Assembly (NCBI GenBank): GCA_009617715.1
Contig: VTFK01000021.1
Coordinates: 868,001 to 932,000 of the forward strand
Reading direction: 5' to 3'
Origin: Plectrocnemia conspersa
Taxonomy: Eukaryota > Arthropoda > Insecta > Trichoptera > Polycentropodidae
DNA length: 64,000 bases
Below, piece by piece: positions 1 to 11,400 of the stretch (positions within the stretch are counted from its first letter, which is position 1; the number at the start of each line of letters is the position of its first letter). The position numbers were made by a program, and so were the translations under genes. The notes beneath the pieces are model-generated. The model saw only the letters and a list, made by a program, of their open reading frames with translations, ran no database searches and was not told the DNA's origin.

Positions 1-346
1 AGTATGTAGTTTTGTGTATTCATCTTTAGGATTCATTCAATCCCACTAATTATTAATATATAGCGTTATTTACTTTCCAAAACAACACACAGCACATCGT
101 CTATAAAGCATATTTTTCATATCAGTGTGCTCAAATCTTGATTCTTAAAAAAGTTTCATTTACCTTTTGTATATTTGAGGTGCTGGCAAACGCTATTGTG
201 AATAAAACTGTTTTCTATTTTTGATTTATATTGATATAAAAACAAAAAATACCAGTATGCCATACTCTTCAGTAATGATAGTGTAGAATTTTTAATAAAT
301 TAATTTTTTTTTAATGAAACTAATTTTTAATTTTATTTTATTTCAG

Positions 347-520
347 GCCGAAAAATTACTGAGAGAAACGGGTAAACTGAAAGAAGAGCAAGAAAACATG
401 CGATTGGAGAAGGAGCGGCTGGAACTCGAGCACAAAGTACTTCTTCTGGAGAAGGAGAAACTTGAGCTCGAGCTCGAGATGGATATGCAGAAGGAGGCTG
501 ATCCACCTGCCAACACCTGA
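347..520 (+). CDS. Terminal coding exon of an unidentified coiled-coil protein (partial gene)
   Basis: A pyrimidine-rich tract ending in cag (to 346) precedes an open frame that closes at TGA 518-520. The 57 encoded residues start AEKLLRETGKLKEEQENMRL and continue as a Glu/Lys/Leu-rich heptad-like helix (LEKERLELE, LLEKEKLELELEMDM), ending PPANT. This is a typical short coiled-coil C-terminus, of the sort seen at the end of many arthropod DNA-binding (MADF or Myb/SANT-like) proteins, but nothing here identifies the family. The rest of the gene lies left of the window. The 3' UTR runs to an AATAAA at 831-836. The exon could also be read from an upstream ATG at 314, but the acceptor makes splicing more likely. 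Confidence 0.6.
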   Translation, partial: AEKLLRETGKLKEEQENMRLEKERLELEHKVLLLEKEKLELELEMDMQKEADPPANT

Positions 521-830
521 ACATGTCTTCGATTCATATTTTATACATCTACGTTACGGTTGTCCATTATCGGTATTTGTACGAACCGAAGTGAGTTCAG
601 GCACCTTCGATCATGAACCGACAAAATCCCAAAGACTATCGTTCCGGTTATACGTGTATATCAACTCCCTTAAGATGAAGAATAATATGTTAATTTACCC
701 ACTCTCGCCGAAAAAAGACTTATTATGTGTGCATGTATTTATTCAGTGATATAATATTTGTGAGGTTTGAGCGGAATGTTATGATTGTTTTATTAAATGC
801 AATTTAATACTTTTCAATTGTGTTATTGTT

Positions 831-836
831 AATAAA
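831..836 (+). terminator. Poly(A) signal of the left-edge gene
   Basis: Canonical AATAAA about 310 bases after the stop codon at 520, followed by A- and T-rich DNA. It is the likely 3' end of the left-edge transcript, with cleavage expected at about 850-860. Confidence 0.5.
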
Positions 837-1073
837 GACACCTTTATATTGGAAGAAAGAAATAACTACAGACGTGTTCAGAATATTAGACAAAACAACG
901 TTTTTATTTCAATACTTAATTATAATTAACACCCATGTGATGTGTCAAAATGATGTGATTTATCAAAATTTGGTTTGAATTCACTTTGTCCAATACTCTT
1001 ATATAAGAAGTCTGTTATAATATCAGTAAGGATAGCTATCATATTTTTAAAACAGTGTAATATCGAAGTGTAG

Positions 1074-1352
1074 ACAAACATGGAGCAATAAGCGAGATAC
1101 GACGTCTGTCTACTTCTTCTTCGGCTTATTTTTCCCTGAGAGTTGAATCGGCTAAGTTTGTATTTTAGACTTGACCCAATGAAAGCTCTAAAATTGCATT
1201 AGTTTTAGAACTTTCATTAAGTCAAGTTAGATTTGGTAAGTTCGTGTAGGTTACGTTGACTGTCTACAAGATGTCTCGTAGGTTGTTTACTTGCCCAGGA
1301 CGCTACTACGAGTTATCTCGTCCTTTCATTACTTGCCATATTTGTACAGATA
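1074..1352. repeat. Fold-back repeat (MITE-like) with an internal 24-bp stem
   Basis: The two halves are imperfect inverted repeats. The outer arms share acaaacatgg / acaaatatgg and gcgagata / acgagata when one half is reverse-complemented. The innermost arms are 1170-1193 and 1203-1226, 24 bases each, with a 9-base loop. Three C/A mismatches in the + strand stem become G.U wobbles in a - strand transcript. It is probably a non-autonomous fold-back transposon; I see no target duplication I trust. Confidence 0.5.
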
Positions 1353-1599
1353 TGAGGAAACTCATAGTATAATATTGTAAATATGAATAGATGGCCTCAG
1401 GAAAGAAAATAAAAAATTAGGTTTGGCTTAAATGAACAGAAAATACAATTATACAAAGTTTATTCAAAAAGGAGTTTATACAAGGAAATTATTAATAATA
1501 TAGCATGATTAAATCAAATTGGAAAACTTTTTAATAATATAACATGATTAAATCAAATTGGCCCTTTAAACTGGAATCGTAAAAAAATCCATGGCAGTC

Positions 1600-2200
1600 A
1601 ACGTGTTAAGATTGGGTTTGAACAGCAAAATTACGTTTCGTAATTGTCAAATTGAGTTTCAGACATTTTAGAACAACATATAATTTTACTAGCTCCTATC
1701 AGTTAAATTATATTTTCGCTAGTACAAATGTATTTGGACTTCACTATTGAAAATATAACCACTGAAAAATACAACCATTTATACATTGCATGTAAGTATG
1801 TAAATATATATACTACCGCATATGAAAAAGTTTAAATCATATAATTTTACTTGCACCTGCCAGATAAATTATCTTTTTAGTGGTAAAAATATATATCTAC
1901 TGGTGAAAATGTATTCAGATATTATTTCATTGAATTAACATATTTTTTTAAATATTTTCAGGATAGATTTGAGACTTTTTTTAGATTTTATTTGAGGATA
2001 ACCCGAGAATTTCTGGTTTGGAATGATATTTTTTCGAGAGGGGGGCAAAATTTGCCCAGTTAGTGATCGTTTTTTTTTTAATATTTTGATTTCATTAACT
2101 CATTAAATAACATGCATTTTTCTGACCAAATTCAAGGGAGGGGGGAGGCAAATGGACCTACCTGCATCCTCTTCCAAATGACATCCCTGATTTTGGAGCC
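1600..2200. repeat. Dispersed repeat family A, copy 1
   Basis: This stretch shares long stretches with 8420-9175 and shorter ones with 37011-37115 and 42480-42750. Shared segments include the 'acagcaaa..acgtttcgtaa' block, repeated 'ggtgaaaatgta' / 'ttcactagta' motifs, a 'gagaatttctggttt' block, a G-rich run before 'caaaa', and 'gacatgcatttttctg'. No coding frame survives. It is likely a non-autonomous DNA transposon; the class is not determined. Confidence 0.6.
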
Positions 2201-2234
2201 TATTATAAATGTAGTGCAGCTGTTGTACACTTCA

Positions 2235-2645
2235 CATCACAAAAATTAAAAAAATGATTCTCCTATTGACTCGAAAACATTTTATTCCACGTTGAAAGTG
2301 ATAATTGAAAAAAGGATGCCAGATAGCAAAAATACTGAGTTTGCACTTTGTGCTCACGTATTTGACCAAAAAAATTGGCCTAAAGATATAATGTTCAATT
2401 GACATTTGGAGAGATGGAAATTAGAAACATGTCAATCAGACTATCACAACAAAAGAAATGATTCGTGGATTTTGCGAATACATTCTCGAAAAGAAATTCT
2501 GAAAAAATATTCCGTTTGATATATGCTATGAATTCTATTTTCATTTCTTCAAATAAAAGTGAACACGGGTTTTCGCAAATGAATCTAATTATTAGCCCAA
2601 AAAAAGCTTCGTCCAAGACCAATACAGTTTTGGCACTTTTTATGG
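2235..2645 (+). pseudogene. hAT-superfamily transposase C-terminal relic
   Basis: The translation around 2540-2630 reads SSNKSEHGFSQMNLII, matching the C-terminal dimerisation signature of hAT transposases (pattern AECERGFS.MN). Upstream, in frame pieces broken by stops, are KHFIPR..KVIIEKRMPDSKNTEFALCA, consistent with the region just before it in ZMYM/KIAA1586-like hAT proteins. Stops and the lack of a BED finger or catalytic acids show it is a dead fragment. Family known; the exact lineage is inference. Confidence 0.55.
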
Positions 2646-2835
2646 TTGACCGAGTAGTGGGTTACTTCAAACGACTTGGCCAGCTTCGAGCGACTTCCGA
2701 AACGTGTAGGTATTTGAGGCCCGAGTCAAAGGGATTGAAGTCAGAGCACGACATGTAATACTCTTTCTCTATGCGCGAGCGGTAAGATACTTTCCCTTTC
2801 GCCCTCTCATGTGTTAAATGACGAGAGTGAGAGTA
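2645..2835 (-). repeat. Partial inverted copy of the 26.9-28.0 kb repeat
   Basis: 'tggccagcttcgagcgactt' here is the reverse complement of the sequence around 27800-27825 with one small change. The flanking 'tttcgccctctca', 'gacgagagtgagag' pieces match 27690-27730 in the same inverted orientation. It is a fragment of the TIR element described at 26881-27971. Confidence 0.55.
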
Positions 2836-3399
2836 AATAATTATGCCAATCTTTCGGTGCAAATCTTCTCATTTATTACATTTATGCATGAATACTCCTT
2901 TCTTTGTATAAGCCAATTTTACGAACACGGCATGACTTTTTTTTTTGAATACACAAAATTAAAGCCAAAAGTGTTAACGCGTCGAAATCCGTCGAAGATA
3001 TATTAGCGCGAGCGTCCTCTGGGAACTGAGATCGACGCAGTTATAACTACTTCTGTGTTGGTAACAGTAGCCATCGATTTAACTGTGCAGTCGTAAACCG
3101 CAACGATTTTTCTTACATATATTACGTTTGCAGCCGGCTTTAGACTCATTTATTTACAAGAATGTGAACTGTCACGCGTCACAACAACCGTCAAGGCATA
3201 AAATTTTAGGTCTAAGCGCTACAAATGTGGGGCAATATTAAATACAATAAATCTATACATATAAAGTATACTACCTATAAATGTTGATTCATTACTATTA
3301 TCTTATATAAAAGTGTTATTTTTAAAGGTTTGTTTTTAGAATTGTCAACACTTTTACCGGCGTCAGTCAATTTGACAGTTGATTTGCGCTCAGTTTGGT

Positions 3400-4500
3400 T
3401 TGCCATTTCATCATGAATAGAACAATGCTTGCAAATATTTCGGAAATCGAGATTCAGTTCGTGAAACTTACCGTGTGTTTTACGGTCGACATAAATGTCC
3501 ATCCGAGCAAGTGATTCGAATAACCATGGATCGTTTTCTCACCACGCATACTCTAATTGATAATACGCATCCGCAGAGACGTCGTACAGTGCACACCGAA
3601 AAAGTTGTTTCTACTCTAGAGAGTAGTATTGAGGAGGACTATTATGAGTCGATTCGCCATCGTTCACCACTATCGGAGCTGTGTCCATCCATTTTATGGA
3701 AGATTTTGCAAAAAGATTTTAGTTTACAAGATCCAGCACGTGTAAGGAGTGAAGCCGCTTAACCATTGTGTGCGTAGTCCATTCGGTGAATGGTCTGAAA
3801 ACGAGAGTGCTCTTGATTCCCATTTTCACAACAAAATTTTGTTCAGCGATGAGGTTCATTTTTGGTTAAATGGCTACATTAACAAGCAAAATTGCAACAT
3901 TTGGGGTGAAGAAAATCCACAAGCTATTATTGAGACGCCATTACATCCGCAAAAGTCACTGTTTGGTATGCTTTATGGGCTGGTGGAATCATTGGTCCAT
4001 ATTTCTTCAAAAATGATGCCGGCCAGAACGTTACAGATTCACGATTGCTAACTTTTTCGTTTCTCAATTGAATGTCATTAATGTGGAATAGCTTTGGTTG
4101 CAGCAAGATGGCGCAACATGCTACATAGCGCGTGCCACAATCAATTTATTGAAGGAAACATTCGATGAGTGGATAATTTCGCGTAATAGACACGTGAATT
4201 GGTCTCCATGATTGTGTGATTTAACATCTTTGGATTCTTTTCTGTTGGGATATGTGAAGTCACTATTTTACGCCGATAAACCAGATCATGGACGACTTGG
4301 AAGCCAACATTCGCTTCAATATTGTCGATATACGGCCCCAGCTTAAAAAAAGTGATCGAAAATTGGATTTCTAGATTACGCTTCATTCGAGCCATCCGCG
4401 GCGCCCACATGTCCGACACTAATGAAAAGAAATATCTTTTTAATAAAGGCTGTACCGTGTCCATTACCACGATTTGCATGTCTTTTATTCCATTTTAAAG
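3400..4500 (+). pseudogene. Decayed mariner (IS630/Tc1-mariner) transposase, copy 1
   Basis: Frames broken by stops and small indels encode, in order, FYGRHKCPSEQVIR (N-terminal linker), HRSPLSELCPSILWKILQKD, then FSDEVHFWLNGYINKQNCNIWGEENPQ with the first catalytic Asp, then LQQDGATCYIA with the second Asp. SRNRHVNWSP and LLGYVKSLFYADKPD follow, ending with RRPHVRH. These are hallmarks of mariner-type transposases of about 340 residues. The element is inactive. Related remnants occur at 11820-12860, 26690-26820 and 39420-39700. Confidence 0.8.
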
Positions 4501-5119
4501 TTATATACTTCTAAAAAAACACCATTTATAATATAACAGTTTAAAATTATTCTTGATATTATGCTGAACCCAACTTTTCCCCAATATTGTACACATCTTC
4601 GTTCATTCATATATATATATACAATTCATCATATCTGATGTGTCTACACCACCTATTCCATTATTTTATTTTCATCACGTTCATTGTCCGTTATCATTAT
4701 AAAAAGTTAAAATAAATTGTATAATTTTACAATAACTTTTCAATGAAGACACAAGCCGTCCTAGTGACATAATGCTAGTAAAATTAATAATGTAATAATC
4801 GATGTAACCAATAAATGTTCTTTACTACTGCTTCTTTACAACCACCAAATATTCTTTACTAAATAAATCACAAGGTCAAAAACTGCTTAGATCATGTATC
4901 TTGCTTGCACGCTCGCATGAGCAAGCAAGAGTGAAAGAGAACAAGCTTTCATTTGCTGTACGCACTGAAAATAAAGTACCTATGTAAATTAATTATACAT
5001 AGATTTTTTATGACCAGAAAATCAATATCTAATTTATTTTACAAATTTTAATGCAAGCATATTAATTACCAGTGAAATATTTTTGTTTTATAAAATAATA
5101 TTTACTAATAAATTATTAT

Positions 5120-5370
5120 GAAGGATATAAATTTATGGTCGTCGTTTGTTATTTTTCGGCCGTCGTCGATAGTGCAGGCTCGGCTATGGCCAGAGTTGCG
5201 CGTGTTTGGTCCGCGTCGCGATAAAAACATCAGATCGGTTTCGGGTCTGTACGGTGTTCGGAGGTGTCGTTGGGGCCGCGCGGGTCTCGACGGGGCGGGC
5301 GGGAGCCCCTTAGAGGAGGCTTTAGCTCTGCCTCGGGCTGCGGGCCGCGAGCTGCGGCGACGGCCGGGCC
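5120..5370 (+). promoter_or_regulatory. GC-rich 5' region of the LMTK gene
   Basis: Base composition changes sharply from AT-rich intergenic DNA to very GC-rich, CpG-rich DNA between about 5150 and 5475, immediately before and over the first coding exon. This is probably the core promoter and 5' UTR. No TATA box stands out, so dispersed initiation is likely. The exact start site cannot be read from the sequence. Confidence 0.45.
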
Positions 5371-5476
5371 ATGGCGGACGCGACGCCTGCGCGCCTGCTG
5401 CTCAAGGCGCTCCTCCTGGCGCTCGGCTTCTGCCGGGCGGAGCCTCTGCCTCTGCACCCGACGGATACCGCTGCAG
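5371..5476 (+). CDS. LMTK: LMTK exon 1: hydrophobic leader
   Basis: ATG at 5371 follows ggccgggcc and opens MADATPARLLLKALLLALGF, then CRAEPLPLHPTDTAA, joined at donor gtcagc in phase 1. The Leu/Ala-rich core (about residues 8-20) is either a signal peptide cleaved near CRA/E or the first membrane segment, since LMTKs usually carry two N-terminal hydrophobic segments. The link to exon 2 rests on matching phase (G + GT gives Gly) and on the family layout. It lies 23 kb from exon 2, so transcript evidence would be decisive. Confidence 0.65.
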
Positions 5477-8400
5477 GTCAGCTGAAACGATAGTCCATAT
5501 GCAACAATACTAACGCGCCACATCCAAATCTCAAAATATTCAAATTCTATACAATTTCATATTTTGGCCACAGTAAAAAAATGCGGCCATGTGTTTAATT
5601 AGATTTAGTACTAATAATAATTAAAATAATTTATTTTTGGTCATAATAATTATTTTTATGAAAACATGTGTTTAATTACTAAATCAATTAAATGCAATAA
5701 TCGAATTAAATTTTCCGAAAAAAATGTTGCCATGTGTCAGATTGCATGAAATATTTTTTTGTACTATTCGATGCACGAGATATATTTTTGACAGCTACTT
5801 GTTTTTTAATCATAAACGTTAAAACATTACCATTTTATTATTGCTCTGTTGTAAAACATGTTTATACTTTAATTCATACATTATCATTTTTTTTATAAAT
5901 TCACTAGAAAAAACTTCAATAATACATAATATAGCAAAGATATATTTATGAGTAAATACAAAAATGATAAGCATATTCATATTTATATAATTCATATTTT
6001 TATAATTATTAACTTTGTACAAATTCATTTTAGACTCTTTCTTGATTTTTTTTACAATTATCTTTAATTAATTTTAGTAATCGATTATAAGTTTTCGATG
6101 AGTTTCTACCGAATTTTTTGGAGAATGCTCGAAAATTCTCGTCTTTCTCTTTGGCATGTTTTAAAAGAACAATGACATGTAGAATTTTCATATTTATAGA
6201 AATATTTTGTGTGAGTATCGTAAGATAATTTAACATATTTTTAAACCATTATTTTGTTTTATCTGAAGTAAAAATTTAATCTTTGACGTAAACATGGTAA
6301 CATCAACATCAGCATAACACATAGTACAATATTTCTTTTCAACATGCTCTTAAATTTCTGCTATGTGATTGGTCGTTCACATTAGGGGATGTGCCGATAC
6401 GTGTGAGTACACAGGGTACTGTTGGTTTGATACTCTCGATGTACTATTTTCCTTAATTTGTCGAACTTGTTTTCAATATTTCAAGTTCTTTTGTAGTCCG
6501 TATACCGTACAATATCATAAAAATGGTTAAATGTTCCATTATTTATAATCACCTCACAATCGATAAATATTAGCTGTATTTAGGCTTTTAATTATTATGA
6601 GTTATATAAAATACTTACAAAATAAAGTAATAGATTGACATAGTTTTTGGTATAAATATATTCATTCATTGTCGCTATTTGAAAAAATAAAAACACGCCC
6701 GTTTAATGCTGTTTTTAGCTTGCGAAAGATTACTCCAATCGTTTAAAATACTTATTCCTTTTAGTTTATATGAAACCGTGTTAAAGCAGAAAAACCAGTG
6801 GATATATATTTGGTCCGTTTTCTTGAACCAGGCAAAAAAATAATCTGGTATATATAATATTATTCTAGGATGTCATTTATTTAAGCTAAATGTTTTCGTT
6901 TCTTAAAAGTTCACTTTGATGTTTACTTTAAATATGATTTGATTAGTATATAAGTTTTTCACCTGTGTTCGTGCGGTACCCTAGGGTACCGCATAAAATT
7001 TAGTGTTATACATGGTGAGTATCTTGTCATAACAAAAAGGCAATATTGTTTTTTTTTAAATAATCTACTAAGAAAAAGCGCTTTTTTATAAATGATCACT
7101 GCTCTGGAAATGAATTCTTGTCCAAAATTGAAAAAGTCCCTATCTAAAATAACCCAATAACACAGAATTCATAACACGACGGAAGATATTAAGCAGCTTT
7201 TTTAAGAACTCAAAGTCATGTTCCATTATTTACCATATCTAAAAGATAGATGGTGCCGAAAGATTTCAGATACAGATAATGAAGTAAACATAACAAAAAA
7301 AAACGAACATTTATTTGTAATTTCGACAAGTATATCAGCTCATCAAGTTTAATGCATTTTTCTGAAATTTGTTATCACACATTAGTCAATATTTTCAACA
7401 TCTTTAGCTGGTGTTAAATTGATCACTTACTGTAAATATATACGAATTGAAAATATCAAATAAGAACATTAAAAATGCCAAACTGGAAATTATTGTTCGA
7501 TGAGGATAAAATGTTGCGCGATCTAGTCATTTTGGAAATTTTTGCTAGAGGAGGACAAATTTCTGCGAGAGCTAAAAAATAGTCATTTCTAAACTTTTCG
7601 TTTAGAGGTCATCTCCGATTTTTATTTTGGTAGTATTTGTTAGAACAAATGACATCTAGTCACATTATATGAAGAGGTATTGGATTGGCGGATAATTGAC
7701 ATCATTCAAATTTCTCTACCGATGTTTGCTCTACAGATAAGTTAATTAAATAATATATGTACGTATATGCATGAGCAGTACAGTTAATAAACAACAATTA
7801 ACTCATTACAAAGAAAGTGGAACGTTTTTTCGCAAGCTTTTGCAAATCGACAAACCATGTTTTAGGTGTAAAAACTGAACTGTAAAAATACACAGCTAGG
7901 GGGTAAAGATTGTAGGTCGTGATTCGTTTATTCGATTAACTGTTTTAAATTTAGTTACAATCTCTTTTATTCGTGGTAATCTGCCACTTAGTTTACTACC
8001 TAATCTTTTTTGATACATCACGGGCAGACCTCTGGTACGAAAATGTTAATACACCATCCTGTGAAAAACATATTAACTGATAAAATAACTAATTTACGGT
8101 AATGCGTTAAACTTCTCGATTTCCTACATTCTAAGATGTGTATCAAAACGGAGTTTCAGATTTCATCAAGAGAATAGTAGAAATCATAAAATAGTTTTTA
8201 ATATGGATGAAACTATATTGTGTTGGAAAATATACCAGGTCGGTTATATATAGCCCAACAGTATACGTTTTAATGTTTGTGTTGTATACGTTAGAAATAA
8301 TTGTTATTACAAAATCACTAAATTTTAATTTATCACTGATTGGAATTGTACTGATTATAGTAAGTTAATTCTATAGAAAAGCATAAATGACCCAATCAAT

Positions 8401-11400
8401 GCCAGTGACGTTACTTTAGCTTTTTATAGGAGTGGGGGGGGGGGGCAAAAATTGGCTAGTTAGTGGGCGTTTTTTTAATATTTAGATTTCATTATGATTC
8501 GTAGTATTTCATTAAATGACATGAATTTTCTGGCCAAATTCAAAGGGGACCTTGTTTGGAATCCACGTCAAAAGTTATTAAATCGTGCCATATAATAAAT
8601 TTTAGAATATTCAATATGTTACGTTTGGGCTTAAACAGCAAATGGACGTTTCGTAACTGTCAGATTACATTTCAGACATTTAAGGGCAGCATATAATTTC
8701 ACTAGCGCGTATCAGTTAAATTATATTTTCGCCAGTAAAAATATATATCGACTGGTGAAAATGTATTTGGACTTCACTAGTAAAAATATAACTACCGAAA
8801 AATACACATTCACTGTAACATTCATATATCGCATGTAAATAAAAAAATGTATTACTATTAGCACCTGACACATAAATTATATTTTCACTGATAAAAACAT
8901 ATAATTACAGGTGAATGTATTCCACTATGATTTCATATGTATTCCAATATGATTTCACTGAAATGACATACTTAAAAAACATTTTCGGGATAGATTCAAC
9001 TGTTTTTTTTTTTATTTTTGAGGGATAGCACGAGAATTTCTGGTTTAGAATCAGGGACGTAATTTCAGCAAATTCAAAGAGTTGGCCATTAAGTGACATG
9101 CATTTTTCTGTTCGAATTCAAGGAGGGGCAAACGCACCCGCCTGCCCTGTTTCCCTAGTGACGTCTCTGATCAATGTCAACATTGTATGTTATGAACTTA
9201 TGATATTATTGCTTATTTATAAAAATAAACCCATTCCGTTATAACCTGACACGGTACACATAATTCTCATCTGCGATTGGACAATCTAGCTGACTTTCAC
9301 TTGATTAGGTTTATTTCGTAACGATAGGCCCTCGATCATCTGCTGCGTATACAGTATACACGTCCTTGCTCGGAATGTTTACAAACTGAGTATTAGTCAC
9401 CGGGAAAAGATGACTGGTGTGTTTCTTCCACGTCTGCCGGCGTCTCTCGAATTGCCAGCCGCTGGCTCCGAAACGGCGCTGGCAAAGAGACGGCGAATTT
9501 GCCACCGGTGACTCATCGAGATTCTCTCTCTGGGCTCGCGTGCCAAGACGACTTCCTTGTGAGAAAGTCGCGCGAAGCAAGGTCGGTACGACTCGGATCC
9601 TGAGGGCGAATGCACTTGCGAGCGACCTAACCGGTCCTAGCGCGCCTAGCGTGGGCTAGAGCAATTTGAAAGGGTTTCCGTGTGTTAGAAAAATCTACAC
9701 CTACCACGTTTCACCTTTGTGGCAGAAAAAATCATGGGTTCGAAGATTAAAATCCACGATATCATTATTCGATCTGTCTGAGACAATGGCTAAGTGAGAA
9801 AATTGTCATACCTTTTATACGTGTTCACTGTTCACATAAATTGGCAAATATAAAAAAAAATGTTTATTTGGACCAATTAAGGCGTATTGTCAAACTCCGC
9901 TTAAAATGTTTTCCCTTTTATTATGTCTTCGGGTGCTCCTTTATAAGCGTAACCATTGTGGTCGTTTCTCGACGATGATAAAAAACTTACAAATGAACTT
10001 ATAGTTGAGCTAAATAATGCCTATTGTACTATACTTAGTGCTTTATGATTTTTGAAGTTTGTCGTACTCATTGTTTACCACGGTCTTGGTGTTTTGAATA
10101 TTTGTAAAAATACATTTGTTGCACCTTTTAAAGGATCCAAATTTTTCAGCTACTATCTGACTTGACTTGTTATATTTGACATGAGAAAGTTTATCATAAG
10201 ATAACATCACGGATTTTTCTCTCAGAAGACAGGATGAAAAATTATCTAATATTAGAAGGATAGATACAAAAATGTAGGTGGAGATCAAGGCATGTTGTCT
10301 ATATACTTCCGAATCGAATTTTTCATTAGCCGATGTCCATACGTGTCGAAAACTAAATCAAAAAGTGTCACCATTCATACATGTCTGATCTTTCCGCTTC
10401 GTTGGTCCAACTGAAACGTTTGAATTGAACCAGTGAAGCGTGGGATTTGTGGGTTTTGAATACACTGCTGTGCATTCAGCCACTGAACGCTAAATTTATA
10501 CTTAAAATGTTAAATTTTTAAATGATCCGTCGATTTGGACTGCCGCTTGGCAATGATTCACTCGGTTGACCTTGATCTTAAAAGTTATCTTGCTTTTCGT
10601 ACAGATTTCATATGCAGTCTATTTTCGGAAACGTGTCGTGTGTCTAGACTGGTGGCTGTACGTCGATAGATATTGAGAAGCGCAGCTTCCCTATTTTATT
10701 TATTAACACGAGGGAGAGAGAGTGAGAGGTCGACTATGTATTGTTATTTGTTAAATCAAGTGTGATATTAAAATATATCAGTTATCGCCACCACTGTGCG
10801 TGCGCTATGCATAAAAACCTATAATTAACGGCGATGTTCTGTTCGCAAACATTACTGAGTTTAAATGTTAATAATCATTATTTAAATATAGATGCAAAAC
10901 GAAAAGTTTACCAGACTTTCTTATCCATCTGCAATTAAAACGCGTATCAACAAAACGAAATATACAACATTGACTATTGGCAATGTATAAGTATGAAGGG
11001 CAAAATTGTTCCGCAGCTTCCCTCTAATCCATAATCCGCGCATCGCTACTGGTACATGCGTATGTATATTCAAATTATTGTTCCAGGGTGTGAAAGGTTA
11101 AGCTTTAGCGAAGTAATCGTTCGAATCGAAGCGTGCCTGGGCGTGGTACAGCACCTATGAGTGAAAAATCGGAGAAAGGAGGCGTGATGTAATTGCTGCT
11201 GGCCAAGAAATAGTTGCTTGCTCTGTCGTGTGTGTGGTATGCGCCAGCAAAATTGCACTTGCAAAAGTCGAAGGTCGCCTATTATTCTGTCGGCTTTGTC
11301 TCCTATCTTTTGTTTTCCCAGTCCCATCAAATAGTAAGTTTATTTTGAAAATCTTGTGTGCTTTGGCCCGTCGAAGAGTTTTGCATTTGCGATTTTTTAG

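Noticed and set aside
5118..5513. 131-codon + frame and overlapping - frames
   Set aside because: The GC-rich promoter and first exon keep several frames open. The frame starting at ATG 5371 is the one that joins exon 2 in phase and gives a leader.
9725..9765. tRNA-like B box (gggttcgaa)
   Set aside because: No A box, acceptor stem or anticodon arm could be placed around it.
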